Assembly (NCBI RefSeq): GCF_001011155.1
Contig: NZ_CP011479.1
Span: 2,870,501 to 2,934,500, forward strand
Reading direction: 5' to 3'
Length of the DNA stretch: 64,000 nt
Source: Hoeflea sp. IMCC20628
GTDB lineage: Bacteria; Pseudomonadota; Alphaproteobacteria; Rhizobiales; Rhizobiaceae
Made by a program: the position numbers and the translations under genes. Below are positions 41,761 through 50,552 of this stretch, in pieces. Under the pieces are notes generated by a model. It had not been told where the DNA came from. It worked only from the letters and a program-made list of their open reading frames with translations, and did no database searches. How positions within the stretch are numbered: position 1 is the first letter of the stretch; each line of letters begins with the position of its first letter.

Positions 41761-42527
41761 CGGTTCTGCTTGTAGGCCCGCACCGCATCGCCAAAGGCCT
41801 CAAACAGGGGCCGGTTGACGGGGTTGTCCTGCGGATCATATTCGGCATGCCATTGCACTCCGAGCGCGAAGCCTTTGGCATCCTTGAAGCGGATGGCTTC
41901 AATGGTGCCGTCTTCGGCCACACCTTCGGCGACGATTTTCGATCCGACGTCGAGCACGCCCTGGCCGTGCAGCGAATTGACCCGGATCGTCTCACGACCC
42001 AGGATCTGTGCAAAGATGCCGTCTGGTGTCAGCCGAACTTCATGACGATCGGCAAAAACGACGGTCGGATCGGGATGAATTTCTCCGGTCTCAAGCCGCG
42101 GCATGCGATGGTTGATCCGACCCGGCAATTCGCGAATTTCCGGGTGCAGCGACCCGCCTCCGGCGACGTTCATTTCCTGAAAGCCACGGCAGATGCCGAA
42201 TACCGGAACGCCCCCTGCGACGCAGGCCTCGATCAATGGCAGTGCAACGGTATCACGGCCCTCATCATAGGGTTCGTGCCTGGGATCGGGTTCAGTTCCG
42301 AAACGGCTAGGATGGACATTCGCCCTCGCCCCGGTCAGCAGAATTCCATCCACCACAGCCAGCAAGTCCGCTATGTCGGTCAGGCGCGGGTTGCCGGCGA
42401 ATATCAGCGGCAACGCGCCGGTAACGTCTACCACCGCCTGCAGGTTGCTTACTCCGGCCATCTGCACGGTGAACCTGTTTTCCACACTGTAGGCATTGCC
42501 GATGATACCGATGACAGGCCTGACCAT
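41757..42527 (-). CDS. Class I glutamine amidotransferase-like (peptidase C26) hydrolase
   Basis: This 256-residue protein belongs to the PuuD group, which removes the gamma-glutamyl group in putrescine catabolism. The catalytic Cys lies in FGICRGFQEMN, the His in GVQWHAEYDP, and the LLTGARANVHP stretch is typical. The second His/Glu pair fits the class-I triad. No puu operon is nearby, so the substrate may differ. It converges with ribB with a shared CTAG. Confidence 0.9.
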   Translation of the reverse strand: MVRPVIGIIGNAYSVENRFTVQMAGVSNLQAVVDVTGALPLIFAGNPRLTDIADLLAVVDGILLTGARANVHPSRFGTEPDPRHEPYDEGRDTVALPLIEACVAGGVPVFGICRGFQEMNVAGGGSLHPEIRELPGRINHRMPRLETGEIHPDPTVVFADRHEVRLTPDGIFAQILGRETIRVNSLHGQGVLDVGSKIVAEGVAEDGTIEAIRFKDAKGFALGVQWHAEYDPQDNPVNRPLFEAFGDAVRAYKQNR

Positions 42528-42638
42528 AATTGCGACTCGCTTTCAAATCCGGGCAACGCAATCCTGGCCCGTCCGTGCCATGAATTTCATACCTGGAGAA
42601 AATCAACAACTCCGGGTTCAACAAATTTCTGCAAATTT

Positions 42639-43874
42639 CTATCCGGGCGTCCTCATGCCGGAAGCGCGCCAGGCGATTTCACCCAGCGTCGTTCCAGCCC
42701 GGAGCATAGACGATCTCGCCAACGCCGGCGAACCGGGCGATGCGGGCAAGCTCGGCTTCGAGCCTAGCCATGCGTCCGGACGAGGCACGGATCTTTGCTC
42801 AAGCCACAGCCGTGTGACATTGAGCACGCCGGCCTTGCGGTCGGCCTTGATGTCGATGCGGCCGATCAATTGATCACCTTCGAGCAGTGGAAAGACGTAG
42901 TAACCATATTCGCGCTTTGGTTCGGGCACGAAGACCTCGATGCGATAGCGAAATCCGAACAGCCGCTCCATCCGGTTGCGGTCCCTGATCAGCGGATCGA
43001 ACGGGCTGAGAACCCGGACCCGAGCCGGCGGCTCCGGCCAGTCGTCCGGCTCCGTTGAAAAACCCTGAAAGGCAACGCAGGCGCGCGGCTTGCCCTTGTC
43101 GAAGGGCTCGATCTCGACGTCGACAAGTCCTGCCCGGTTGTCCTCGACCCACTGCTTGGCTTCTTGCGGGGTGACCAGATCCCAGAAGGCTGCAATCTCG
43201 CCATGGGTTGCAAAGCCCAGACGCTCGAGCGCACCCTTGCAAGCCCAGTCGACGAATTCGTCATGCGACACCTCCGCCTCGCGGTGATGGTCCGGGATAA
43301 CCCGTTCGCTGAGATCATAGATTTTCTGGAAATTCTGGCGGGCGCTGATCGCCAGTTTCCCGGTCTGCCAGAGAAACTCCAGCGCGGTCTTGGAGGGATG
43401 CCACTGCCACCAGCCACCGGATTTGTGGTCCGCCTGCTTGACCTCGCGAGCCAGACACGCCCCACCCTCGGCAAACCGCGCATAGGTCTCGTCAAACACC
43501 TTGTCGAAGCCTTCACCACGCCACTTTGCCCAGCGCTTGCGCAAGCCTGCTTCCTTGCGGGCGAAGCGGTGCTTCCAATAGGGGTAGAACGCACAGGGCA
43601 CGATCGCTGCATCGTGGGTCCAGTGCTCGAACAGCGCCCTGTCCTCCTCCAGCAATTGCCGCAGATGCTCGCGCTTGAATGTCTGGTTGCGGGAAAACAG
43701 GATCTGGTTGTGGGCGCGTTCGACGGTGGAAATGCTGTCGACCTGAACAAACCCAAGTTCGTGAATGAGCTCCAGCAGACCCGCTTTGGACATGGCTCGT
43801 GACGGCGATGCCGAAAGTCCTTGCCTGGCCAGGAAAATCCGCCGCGCTGTCGTGTTTGAAACCTGAATCACCAT
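42639..43874 (-). pseudogene. YcaQ-like winged-helix protein gene with C-terminal frameshift
   Basis: This is the YcaQ/DUF1006 family, winged-helix proteins that include DNA glycosylases for interstrand crosslinks. Residues 1-359 look intact: ARRIFLARQGL at the start, the QVDSISTVERAHNQIL stretch, and PFDPLIRDRNR near residue 300. After E359 (42798) the reading frame ends in 52 residues that do not fit the family. The neighbouring frame from about 42797 reads on as KIRASSGRMARLEAEL and then ARIARFAGV to a stop at 42679-42681, which is what the family has. One base seems missing after E359, at about 42792-42797 (a C or an A). The product may still fold, since only the last 40 residues change. 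Confidence 0.85.
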
Positions 43875-44038
43875 GGCCGGAGCCTACACATGTTTTCACC
43901 TGTTCCAACACCAAGTCCGAGTTATGTGGACAAGCCCGCTGCCGACTTGCTGCGGTTTCCATGGCTCCAGAGCTTTCTGCCAGACAGGATCAGGCTTCGG
44001 CGCTGGCTTCAAGCGCGATCCAACTGTAGATTGGTCGC

Positions 44039-45097
44039 ATGGCGGCTCGTTTTTCTCCAATCCGGTTCTTCTGGAACATCTCGCGGCATTCGGCCACCCG
44101 AAACGGCCTCAATGGCGTAGGGCATCCGACGCAGCTGCTTACGGTGCTCCCGGTTCTCGCGCTGCTGGCCACCGTTTGGGCCAATGCTGCTCATGGCCAG
44201 ACTGTTTACACCATCATCACCCCTGCGCCGGTTGATCGGATCATTGCAACGAACAAAGGTGCTTTCATTCAGTCGGGCGGAAAAGCTTTCGCGGTAGTGA
44301 CCTGTGATGCTGACGCCCGGATCTGTCTGAAACCTTCTAATCTCGCTCCCAGTCAGTATCCGGCACCTGTCGGCGCGCTTCCCGATGGCCGCGTGGCGAT
44401 CTCCGATTCAGGCGATATAAGGCAAGCCTGGTTTGCCCGGCCAACAACACGCTACACACATGGCGTGCTTGGCGACGCCATTGAAGCCGAATCGCTGGTC
44501 GTTGTCACTGCTTCGGGAACAACCCTTGAGGCCGTCCTGCCAGATGATCAGGTGTTCGAGGACATCACGCCGCGGATCGCGGACCTGGATGGCGACGGGA
44601 CCAATGAAGTCATCGCCATCCGGTCGTCTACAAGCGCTGGCGCGGGGGTTGCTATATATGGCCTTATTGAAAATCAGCTGGCACAGCGCGGCGCCGGATC
44701 GGAGAACGGTCGTCCCAATCGCTGGCTCAACATCGCCGGCCTCATACCGCGCGCGGATGGTGGACTGACACTTTACGGCGTCCGCACACCCCATATCGGC
44801 GGGCGCCTGTTTTCCTTGGATTTCCGGGACGGGCAATTTATCGAAAACAACGACATCGCCACCGATGTCTCCAACCACATCATCGGTTCACGGGAGCTGG
44901 GCATGTCAGCTACCGGTCAGTTCGGTCATCAGATCGAGCTTGTGCTGCCGTCTCAAAACCGCAGACGTCTGAGGTTTCCGCTGACCGGTCGCGCCGACAT
45001 CGCCTTGCCTGCCTCGATCGACAAGGCGATCGTTTTGGTCGATGGCCGAGTGGTCACAGCCACGACTGAGGGAACACTGATTGTCGTGTCCCCTTGA
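44039..45097 (+). CDS. VCBS/FG-GAP-type secreted protein of unknown function
   Basis: This ORF of 352 residues encodes a probable beta-propeller-like secreted protein. The hydrophobic signal lies at residues about 34-52, ending in AHGQ. A calcium-loop-like repeat DLDGDGTNEVIAI occurs near residue 182, as in FG-GAP/VCBS proteins. The first 30 residues before the signal do not look like a real N terminus; the DNA below them is a relic of an HDAC-like gene in another frame. A GTG at 44144 would start close to the signal and is a plausible true start. The family is known only by its repeat type. It lies 54 bp upstream of the HDAC gene. Confidence 0.68.
   Translation: MAARFSPIRFFWNISRHSATRNGLNGVGHPTQLLTVLPVLALLATVWANAAHGQTVYTIITPAPVDRIIATNKGAFIQSGGKAFAVVTCDADARICLKPSNLAPSQYPAPVGALPDGRVAISDSGDIRQAWFARPTTRYTHGVLGDAIEAESLVVVTASGTTLEAVLPDDQVFEDITPRIADLDGDGTNEVIAIRSSTSAGAGVAIYGLIENQLAQRGAGSENGRPNRWLNIAGLIPRADGGLTLYGVRTPHIGGRLFSLDFRDGQFIENNDIATDVSNHIIGSRELGMSATGQFGHQIELVLPSQNRRRLRFPLTGRADIALPASIDKAIVLVDGRVVTATTEGTLIVVSP
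44047..44130 (+). pseudogene. Relic of an HDAC-like gene N terminus
   Basis: In the frame different from the overlapping VCBS-type ORF, about 25 codons read SFFSNPVLLEHLAAFGHP then KRPQWRR. The intact HDAC gene 1.1 kb downstream begins FYYSNPICLEHLTPPGHP then ERPDRLR. About 13 of 25 positions match, in the same order, with the SNP, LEHL and GHP-RP blocks aligned. The similarity ends quickly on both sides. I read it as the remains of a second, duplicated or displaced HDAC-like gene whose 3' part is gone. It is a fragment, not an expressed gene. Confidence 0.55.
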
Positions 45098-45151
45098 ATT
45101 CCAATGTCCGAAGCACTGGTATCGGCGCATTTTCATCGCTAGATAGGTCTT

Positions 45152-46078
45152 ATGACCACTTTCTATTATTCCAATCCCATCTGCCTCGAACACCTTACAC
45201 CCCCCGGCCACCCGGAGCGGCCAGACAGGTTGAGGGCGCTTGAGGCTGTATTCGAACACGAGCACTTCAACACGCTGGTGCGGCATCTGGCGCCGGAAGC
45301 CGCCGCCGAAGCGGTGTTGCTCGCCCATCCCGAAATCTATCTGGAGCGTGTCCGCGCCGCCATTCCGGAGAACGGCTTTGCCAAGATTGACGCCGACACA
45401 GTGGCCAGCCCGCGCTCGATGGAAGCCGCGCTGATATCGGTTGGGGGTGCGATGGCGGCGGTCGATGCGGTTTTCAAAAAGGAAGCTGATAACGCTTTCG
45501 TTGCGACCCGGCCTCCGGGGCATCACGCTGAGAAAAACAATTCGATGGGCTTTTGCCTGTTCAATCAGGCGGCGATTGCGGCACGGCATGCGCAGCGCGT
45601 CTATGGCGCTGAGCGGGTGGCGATTGTCGACTGGGACGTGCACCACGGCAACGGCACGCAGGACATCTTCTATGACGATGACAGCGTCATCTATTGCTCG
45701 ACCCACCAGATGCCGCTCTATCCAGGAACCGGTGCTTTGCGGGAAACCGGCAAAGGCAATATCTTCAATGCGCCGCTTTCAGCCAATGACGGCAGCGATC
45801 ATTTCCGCGAGGCATTCCGCACTCGCATCCTGCCTGCGCTTGAAGAGGCGCATGCCGACCTGATCATCATCTCGGCCGGATTTGATGCGCATCACCGCGA
45901 TCCGCTGGCCGAAATCAATCTGGTCGCCGACGATTTTGACTGGGCCACGGGCAAGGTGATGGAAATCGCCGGACGCCATGCCGGCAACCGGGTCGTCAGC
46001 CTGCTTGAAGGCGGTTATGATCTGGTGGGCTTGGCCGAATCGGCTGCGGCCCACGTGATACGGTTGCAAGAGGGTTGA
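45152..46078 (+). CDS. Histone deacetylase-family (class II-like) hydrolase
   Basis: This 308-residue enzyme belongs to the histone deacetylase/acetoin-utilisation/APAH superfamily and probably removes acetyl groups from polyamines or proteins. The zinc and catalytic residues lie in RPPGHHAEKN, DWDVHHGNGTQD (Asp and His ligands) and SAGFDAHHRDPL (Asp ligand). The C-terminal Tyr is in EGGYDLVG. Bacterial members do not act on histones. It is 3 bp from xseB, so they are co-transcribed. Confidence 0.95.
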   Translation: MTTFYYSNPICLEHLTPPGHPERPDRLRALEAVFEHEHFNTLVRHLAPEAAAEAVLLAHPEIYLERVRAAIPENGFAKIDADTVASPRSMEAALISVGGAMAAVDAVFKKEADNAFVATRPPGHHAEKNNSMGFCLFNQAAIAARHAQRVYGAERVAIVDWDVHHGNGTQDIFYDDDSVIYCSTHQMPLYPGTGALRETGKGNIFNAPLSANDGSDHFREAFRTRILPALEEAHADLIIISAGFDAHHRDPLAEINLVADDFDWATGKVMEIAGRHAGNRVVSLLEGGYDLVGLAESAAAHVIRLQEG

Positions 46079-46081
46079 TTG

Positions 46082-46327
46082 ATGAGCGAAGCCAACGACA
46101 TGTCTGCCATGAGTTTCGAACAGGCCGTGGCCGAACTGGAGCGCATTGTCGAGCAACTTGAGCGCGGCGACGTGCCGCTGGACAAATCCATTGAAATCTA
46201 CGAGCGTGGCGAGGCTCTGAAGGCGCATTGCGAAAAGCTGCTTTCGGCGGCCGAGAAGCGTATCGAGAAAATCCGCCTTGATCGCCAGGGCCAGCCGACC
46301 GGAACGGAGCCTCTCGACGCTGAATAA
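46082..46327 (+). CDS. xseB: Exodeoxyribonuclease VII small subunit
   Basis: XseB pairs with XseA to degrade single-stranded DNA. The protein has 81 residues, mostly helical, with the family core [19 protein letters not shown] near residues 10-28 and the second helix with [19 protein letters not shown] three bases upstream is an alternative start. xseA is not in the window. The gene follows the HDAC homolog with a 3-bp gap. Confidence 0.94.
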   Translation: MSEANDMSAMSFEQAVAELERIVEQLERGDVPLDKSIEIYERGEALKAHCEKLLSAAEKRIEKIRLDRQGQPTGTEPLDAE

Positions 46328-46350
46328 CCCCTAAATCACAGGAGGCAGGC

Positions 46351-47277
46351 ATGAGCTATTTTGGCGGAGAGGACGACCCGCAGCCCGGAGACGCCTTTGC
46401 CTGTGATGCGATCGAGCATCTGATCATCCCGTCGTCACATGATATTGGCGGCTTCAGCGTGCGGCGGGCCCTGCCCTCCGCCAGGCGGCGCATGGTCGGG
46501 CCATTCATCTTCTTTGACCGGATGGGGCCTGCCATTCTCAGGGGCGGCCAGGCCATGGATGTACGGCCTCATCCGCATATCGGGCTTTCGACAGTCACCT
46601 ATCTGTTTGATGGCGCGATCCGGCATCGCGACAGCCTTGGCACCGAAATGGTGATCAAACCCGGCGACGTTAACCTGATGACGGCAGGCCGCGGCATCGT
46701 CCATTCAGAGCGCTCTCCTGAGGAAATGCGCGGCGGCGAGATGGCGATATCGGGCTTGCAGACCTGGCTCGCCTTGCCCGACCACATGGAAGAGATTGAT
46801 CCGTCATTCTCCCACATCGCCACCACGGAACTACCGGAAATCACCGACCATGGCATCCGTGCCCGCGTGGTTATGGGCGGCTTCGGCGGACTGGTCTCTC
46901 CGGTGCCGCAATACACCGGCACGCTTTATGTCGATCTGGCGCTTGCGCCATCAGCCTCGGCGCCATTCGATGCACATTGGGAAGAGCGCGCGGTCTATCT
47001 TCTGGAAGGCGAAATCGAGATCGCCGGCGACCGGTTCGGGCCTGACCAGTTGCTGATTTTCCGCCCCGGCGACGCAATCACCATCAACGCTGGACCAACC
47101 GGCGCGCGGATGATGCTGTTTGGCGGCGACAGCATTCCCAGCAAGCGACATATCTGGTGGAACTTCGTTTCCTCTTCCAAGGAGCGGATCGAACAGGCCA
47201 AGGCGGAATGGCGCTCCGGACGCTTCGACATTGTGCCGGGAGACCAAGACGAATTCATCCCGCTGCCGGAGAAATGA
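46351..47277 (+). CDS. Pirin family protein
   Basis: This 308-residue bicupin belongs to the pirin family. The first cupin carries HPHIGLSTVTYLFDG near residues 70-85 and the HSE motif lies in GRGIVHSERSPEE, giving the metal ligands. The second cupin occupies about residues 170-280 and is less conserved. Some pirins are quercetin dioxygenases; others are regulators; which applies here is open. An excellent AGGAGG precedes the start. It may belong to the same transcript as HDAC and xseB. Confidence 0.93.
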   Translation: MSYFGGEDDPQPGDAFACDAIEHLIIPSSHDIGGFSVRRALPSARRRMVGPFIFFDRMGPAILRGGQAMDVRPHPHIGLSTVTYLFDGAIRHRDSLGTEMVIKPGDVNLMTAGRGIVHSERSPEEMRGGEMAISGLQTWLALPDHMEEIDPSFSHIATTELPEITDHGIRARVVMGGFGGLVSPVPQYTGTLYVDLALAPSASAPFDAHWEERAVYLLEGEIEIAGDRFGPDQLLIFRPGDAITINAGPTGARMMLFGGDSIPSKRHIWWNFVSSSKERIEQAKAEWRSGRFDIVPGDQDEFIPLPEK

Positions 47278-47289
47278 CCTGATCGCACC

Positions 47290-47325
47290 GCGCACTTGCC
47301 ACGCAGCATTGTGCGGCAAGTGCGC
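47290..47325. repeat. Inverted repeat between pirin and dxs
   Basis: An 11-bp perfect inverted repeat (47290-47300 with 47315-47325) with a 14-nt loop lies 65 bp before the dxs start. It has no U tract on either strand. It may be a Rho-assisted terminator of the pirin gene, an operator, or part of a leader. Confidence 0.5.
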
Positions 47326-47393
47326 CCAGACCCTGTTTCCGGCCTCAATCCGGGTTTACACCTTCCTGCATCCGGGCTACGCCGGAGGCAATT

Positions 47394-49337
47394 GTGAGGC
47401 ATAATTTGACCAATTCGCCAGTAACACCGCTCCTAGACACCGTTCGGTTTCCATCCGACCTTAAGAGCATTGACGACAAGCTTTTGCCGCAGCTTGCCGC
47501 CGAGTTGCGCTCCGAGATGATCGATGCGGTGTCGCGCACCGGCGGGCATCTGGGCGCAGGCCTGGGCGTGGTCGAGTTGACGATTGCCATCCACAAGGTG
47601 TTCGACACGCCGCATGACCGGCTGATTTTCGATGTCGGCCACCAGTGTTATCCGCACAAGATCCTGACCGGCCGCCGAGACCGGATTCGCACGCTGCGCC
47701 AGGAGGACGGGCTTTCCGGCTTCACCAAACGCACTGAGAGCGAGTATGACGACTTTGGCGCCGGCCATTCCTCCACCTCGATTTCCGCAGGCCTTGGCAT
47801 GGCAGTCGCCAGCCAGTTGCAGGGCATCCCGCGCAATGTGATTTCAGTGATCGGCGACGGCGCGATGTCGGCCGGCATGGCCTATGAAGCGCTCAACAAT
47901 GCCGGCGCACTTGATGCACGACTGATCGTCATTCTCAATGACAACGACATGTCGATCGCGCGGCCGACCGGGGCGATGAGCGCTTATCTGGCGCGGATGG
48001 CGTCCGGGCGGACTTATATGGGGTTTCGCGAAGCCGGCAAGAAACTGACCGCCTATCTCGGCAAGAACATCGACCGGGCGATCACCCGCGCCGTCGAGCA
48101 TGCGCGTGGCTATGTCACCGGCGGCACCATGTTCGAGGAACTCGGATTTTACCATATCGGCCCGATTGACGGCCACAATCTCGAGCATCTACTGCCGGTG
48201 CTGCGCAATGTGCGCGACAATGGCGACGGCCCGGTGCTGATTCATGTGGTCACCCAAAAGGGCAAGGGCTACGCCCCTGCCGAGGCGGCATCGGACAAGT
48301 ATCACGGTGTCTCCAAATTCGACGTGGTGACGGGAACCCAGGCCAAGGCCAAGCCGAATGCGCCAAGCTACACCACGGTGTTTGGAGAGGCGCTGGCGCA
48401 GGAAGCCAGTCTTGACGACAAGATCGTCGCCATCACCGCAGCGATGCCCGGCGGCACAGGCGTCGACAAGTTTGCCAAGGTGCATCCCACCCGCACTTTC
48501 GATGTCGGGATTGCCGAGCAGCATGCGGTGACCTTTGCCGCAGGCATGGCAACCGAAGGCATGAAGCCTTTCTGTGCGATCTACTCGACCTTCCTGCAGC
48601 GCGGCTACGACCAGGTGGTCCACGATGTGGCGATCCAGAAACTGCCAGTGCGCTTCCCGATCGACAGGGCCGGATTCGTCGGCGCGGACGGCGCCACCCA
48701 CGCGGGTTCCTTCGACACCGCCTATCTTGCCTGCCTGCCCGGATTTGTGGTGATGGCAGCAGCCGACGAGGCCGAACTCAAGCACATGGTGCGCACCGCA
48801 GCGGCCTATGACGAAGGCCCGATCTCGTTCCGCTATCCGCGCGGCGAAGGCGTCGGCGTCGACATGCCCGAACGCGGCCAGATTCTCGAAATCGGCAAGG
48901 GCCGGATTGTGCGCGAGGGCACCAAGGTGGCGATTTTGTCGTTCGGCACGCGGCTGGCGGAATGCCTGGTGGCAGCCGAGGATCTTGATGCGGCGGGGCT
49001 TTCGACAACCGTGGCCGATGCGCGCTTTGCCAAGCCGCTCGATCATGATCTGATCCGGCAGCTGGCGCACCACCATGAGGTCCTGATCACCATCGAGGAA
49101 GGCTCGGTCGGCGGTTTCGGCAGCCATGTGCTGCAGTTCCTGGCGAGCGAAGGCCTGCTCGATGGCAGCTTGCGGGTGCGCTCCATGGTGATGCCGGACA
49201 TCTTCATGGACCATGCCTCGCCTGACGCGATGTATGCGCGCGCCGGACTTGATCGTCAGGGTATCGTCGACACCGTGTTTGGCGCGCTGAGTTCAAAGAG
49301 CCGCGATGCCGCTCAGGTTACCCTCTTGAAACCATAA
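47394..49337 (+). CDS. dxs: 1-deoxy-D-xylulose-5-phosphate synthase
   Basis: DXS makes the first compound of the non-mevalonate pathway from pyruvate and glyceraldehyde 3-phosphate with thiamine diphosphate. The protein has 647 residues. The ThDP motif [18 protein letters not shown] (residues about 153-170) and the catalytic His in [10 protein letters not shown] are visible. The second domain holds [18 protein letters not shown]. The GTG start at 47394 is preceded by GGAGG. The pathway's last enzyme, IspH, lies at 21.8 kb in this window. Confidence 0.97.
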   Translation: MRHNLTNSPVTPLLDTVRFPSDLKSIDDKLLPQLAAELRSEMIDAVSRTGGHLGAGLGVVELTIAIHKVFDTPHDRLIFDVGHQCYPHKILTGRRDRIRTLRQEDGLSGFTKRTESEYDDFGAGHSSTSISAGLGMAVASQLQGIPRNVISVIGDGAMSAGMAYEALNNAGALDARLIVILNDNDMSIARPTGAMSAYLARMASGRTYMGFREAGKKLTAYLGKNIDRAITRAVEHARGYVTGGTMFEELGFYHIGPIDGHNLEHLLPVLRNVRDNGDGPVLIHVVTQKGKGYAPAEAASDKYHGVSKFDVVTGTQAKAKPNAPSYTTVFGEALAQEASLDDKIVAITAAMPGGTGVDKFAKVHPTRTFDVGIAEQHAVTFAAGMATEGMKPFCAIYSTFLQRGYDQVVHDVAIQKLPVRFPIDRAGFVGADGATHAGSFDTAYLACLPGFVVMAAADEAELKHMVRTAAAYDEGPISFRYPRGEGVGVDMPERGQILEIGKGRIVREGTKVAILSFGTRLAECLVAAEDLDAAGLSTTVADARFAKPLDHDLIRQLAHHHEVLITIEEGSVGGFGSHVLQFLASEGLLDGSLRVRSMVMPDIFMDHASPDAMYARAGLDRQGIVDTVFGALSSKSRDAAQVTLLKP

Positions 49338-49429
49338 GTGTTTGCCTGCTCCTAACCATGTCCCTTGGCCGTTCTGAAAGACCCTTCTGCTAGTCTTTTC
49401 CAGATCAGGGACTAGGGGGCCGACCGGCA

Positions 49430-49732
49430 ATGAACAGCAAAGATGGGAATAACCGCTTCGGGCGCAGGATCGTGGCGACACTGTTGCTGGCGGCTTGCAG
49501 CATGGTCCCCGCGGCCCTGGCGGACACGCAGCCAACCTATGACCGGCGTATCGAGGAAGCGGCAATCCGCATGTTGCAACCCAAGCTCGGCGACATCCGC
49601 GGCACGCTCGATCTTAACACAGACGGACATCTGTTTCCGCCCTTGAGCCGGCGTCTGGACGAGAGCCTGGAGGCATATGCGCCCGCCGAGTTGCTGCGCG
49701 GCCACAGCGAAGGCAGCTTCATTCACTTTTAG
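49430..49732 (+). CDS. Small secreted protein of unknown function
   Basis: This 100-residue protein has a signal peptide with a hydrophobic stretch (VATLLLAACSMVP) that contains one Cys; a lipobox is possible (LAAC) but the later cleavage site after ALA is as likely. The mature part is polar with RRIEEAAIRMLQPKLGDIRG and no known domain. It lies between dxs and tlyA on the same strand, and its stop is 52 bp before the tlyA start. I do not recognise it; similar short genes are found at this place in related rhizobia only as far as I can infer. Confidence 0.68.
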   Translation: MNSKDGNNRFGRRIVATLLLAACSMVPAALADTQPTYDRRIEEAAIRMLQPKLGDIRGTLDLNTDGHLFPPLSRRLDESLEAYAPAELLRGHSEGSFIHF

Positions 49733-49784
49733 AGCCCCGCACAAAGCGCTTGCCCTCGCGCGGCTTCCGGGCGAAGACGGCGGC

Positions 49785-50552
49785 ATGACACGCCCCTCTC
49801 CCCATGCTCCGCCTGACCGGGACCGCCTCGACCAGATGCTGGTCCGGCTCGGCCTGTATGACAGCCGTTCGCGGGCGCGGGACGCGATTGCCCGCGGCGC
49901 GGTGCAGGTTGACGGCAAATCCGTGACCAAGCCGGGTGCTGCGGTCTCAGTGTCAGCCACATTCTCCCTGTCCGATCCGGCGCGCGATTATGTCTCCCGC
50001 GCAGCACTCAAACTCAAGGCCGGGCTTGATGCCTTCGGTTTCGATCCGGCGGGCCGCATCGGGCTTGATATCGGCGCATCGACCGGCGGCTTTACCCAGG
50101 TGCTGCTGGAAGCCGGCGCCAGCGAAGTCATCGCCGTCGATGTCGGCCACGACCAGTTGCACCCGAACCTTGCCGCTGATCCCCGGGTCAGCAATCTCGA
50201 AGCGCTCAACGCCCGTGATCTCAGCCGCGCTCATCTCGACGGCCGCGCGGTCGAAGCCATTGTGTCTGATGTCAGCTTCATCTCGCTCAAACTGGCCTTG
50301 CCGCCGGCGCTCGATCTGGCGGCGGATGGGGCTTTTGCGGTGCTGCTGGTCAAGCCGCAATTTGAGGCAGGACGGGCGGCCATCGGCAAAGGCGGGCTGC
50401 TCAAGGATCCCGCCCAAGGTCCGGTGATCGCCGATGATCTCGCCAATTGGCTAGACGCGCAGTCGGGATGGCAAGCCGTCGGACCGGTCGCTTCGCCGAT
50501 TGAAGGCAGCGACGGCAACCACGAATTTCTCATAGGAGGCGTCAAATCATGA
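49785..50552 (+). CDS. tlyA: TlyA-family rRNA (2'-O) methyltransferase / hemolysin homolog
   Basis: This 255-residue protein has an N-terminal S4 RNA-binding domain (about residues 13-70, with RLDQMLVRLGLYDSRSRARDAI) and a C-terminal FtsJ/Rossmann methyltransferase. The SAM loop is DIGASTGGFTQVLLEAGA near residue 88, with catalytic K-D-K/E residues spread later (KPQFE). TlyA in mycobacteria methylates 16S and 23S rRNA; the old name hemolysin is misleading. It overlaps the next gene as ATGA. The start at 49785 has a weak ribosome site. Confidence 0.93.
   Translation: MTRPSPHAPPDRDRLDQMLVRLGLYDSRSRARDAIARGAVQVDGKSVTKPGAAVSVSATFSLSDPARDYVSRAALKLKAGLDAFGFDPAGRIGLDIGASTGGFTQVLLEAGASEVIAVDVGHDQLHPNLAADPRVSNLEALNARDLSRAHLDGRAVEAIVSDVSFISLKLALPPALDLAADGAFAVLLVKPQFEAGRAAIGKGGLLKDPAQGPVIADDLANWLDAQSGWQAVGPVASPIEGSDGNHEFLIGGVKS

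Noticed and set aside
43873-44235. Independent gene in the frame of the HDAC-like relic
   Set aside because: Only about 25 codons resemble HDAC; the remainder has no family likeness and the frame lacks catalytic parts, so I call a relic only.
47290-47325. TPP riboswitch before dxs
   Set aside because: The inverted repeat alone lacks the conserved CUGAGA and GGAUAAUGCC-type boxes of a TPP riboswitch.
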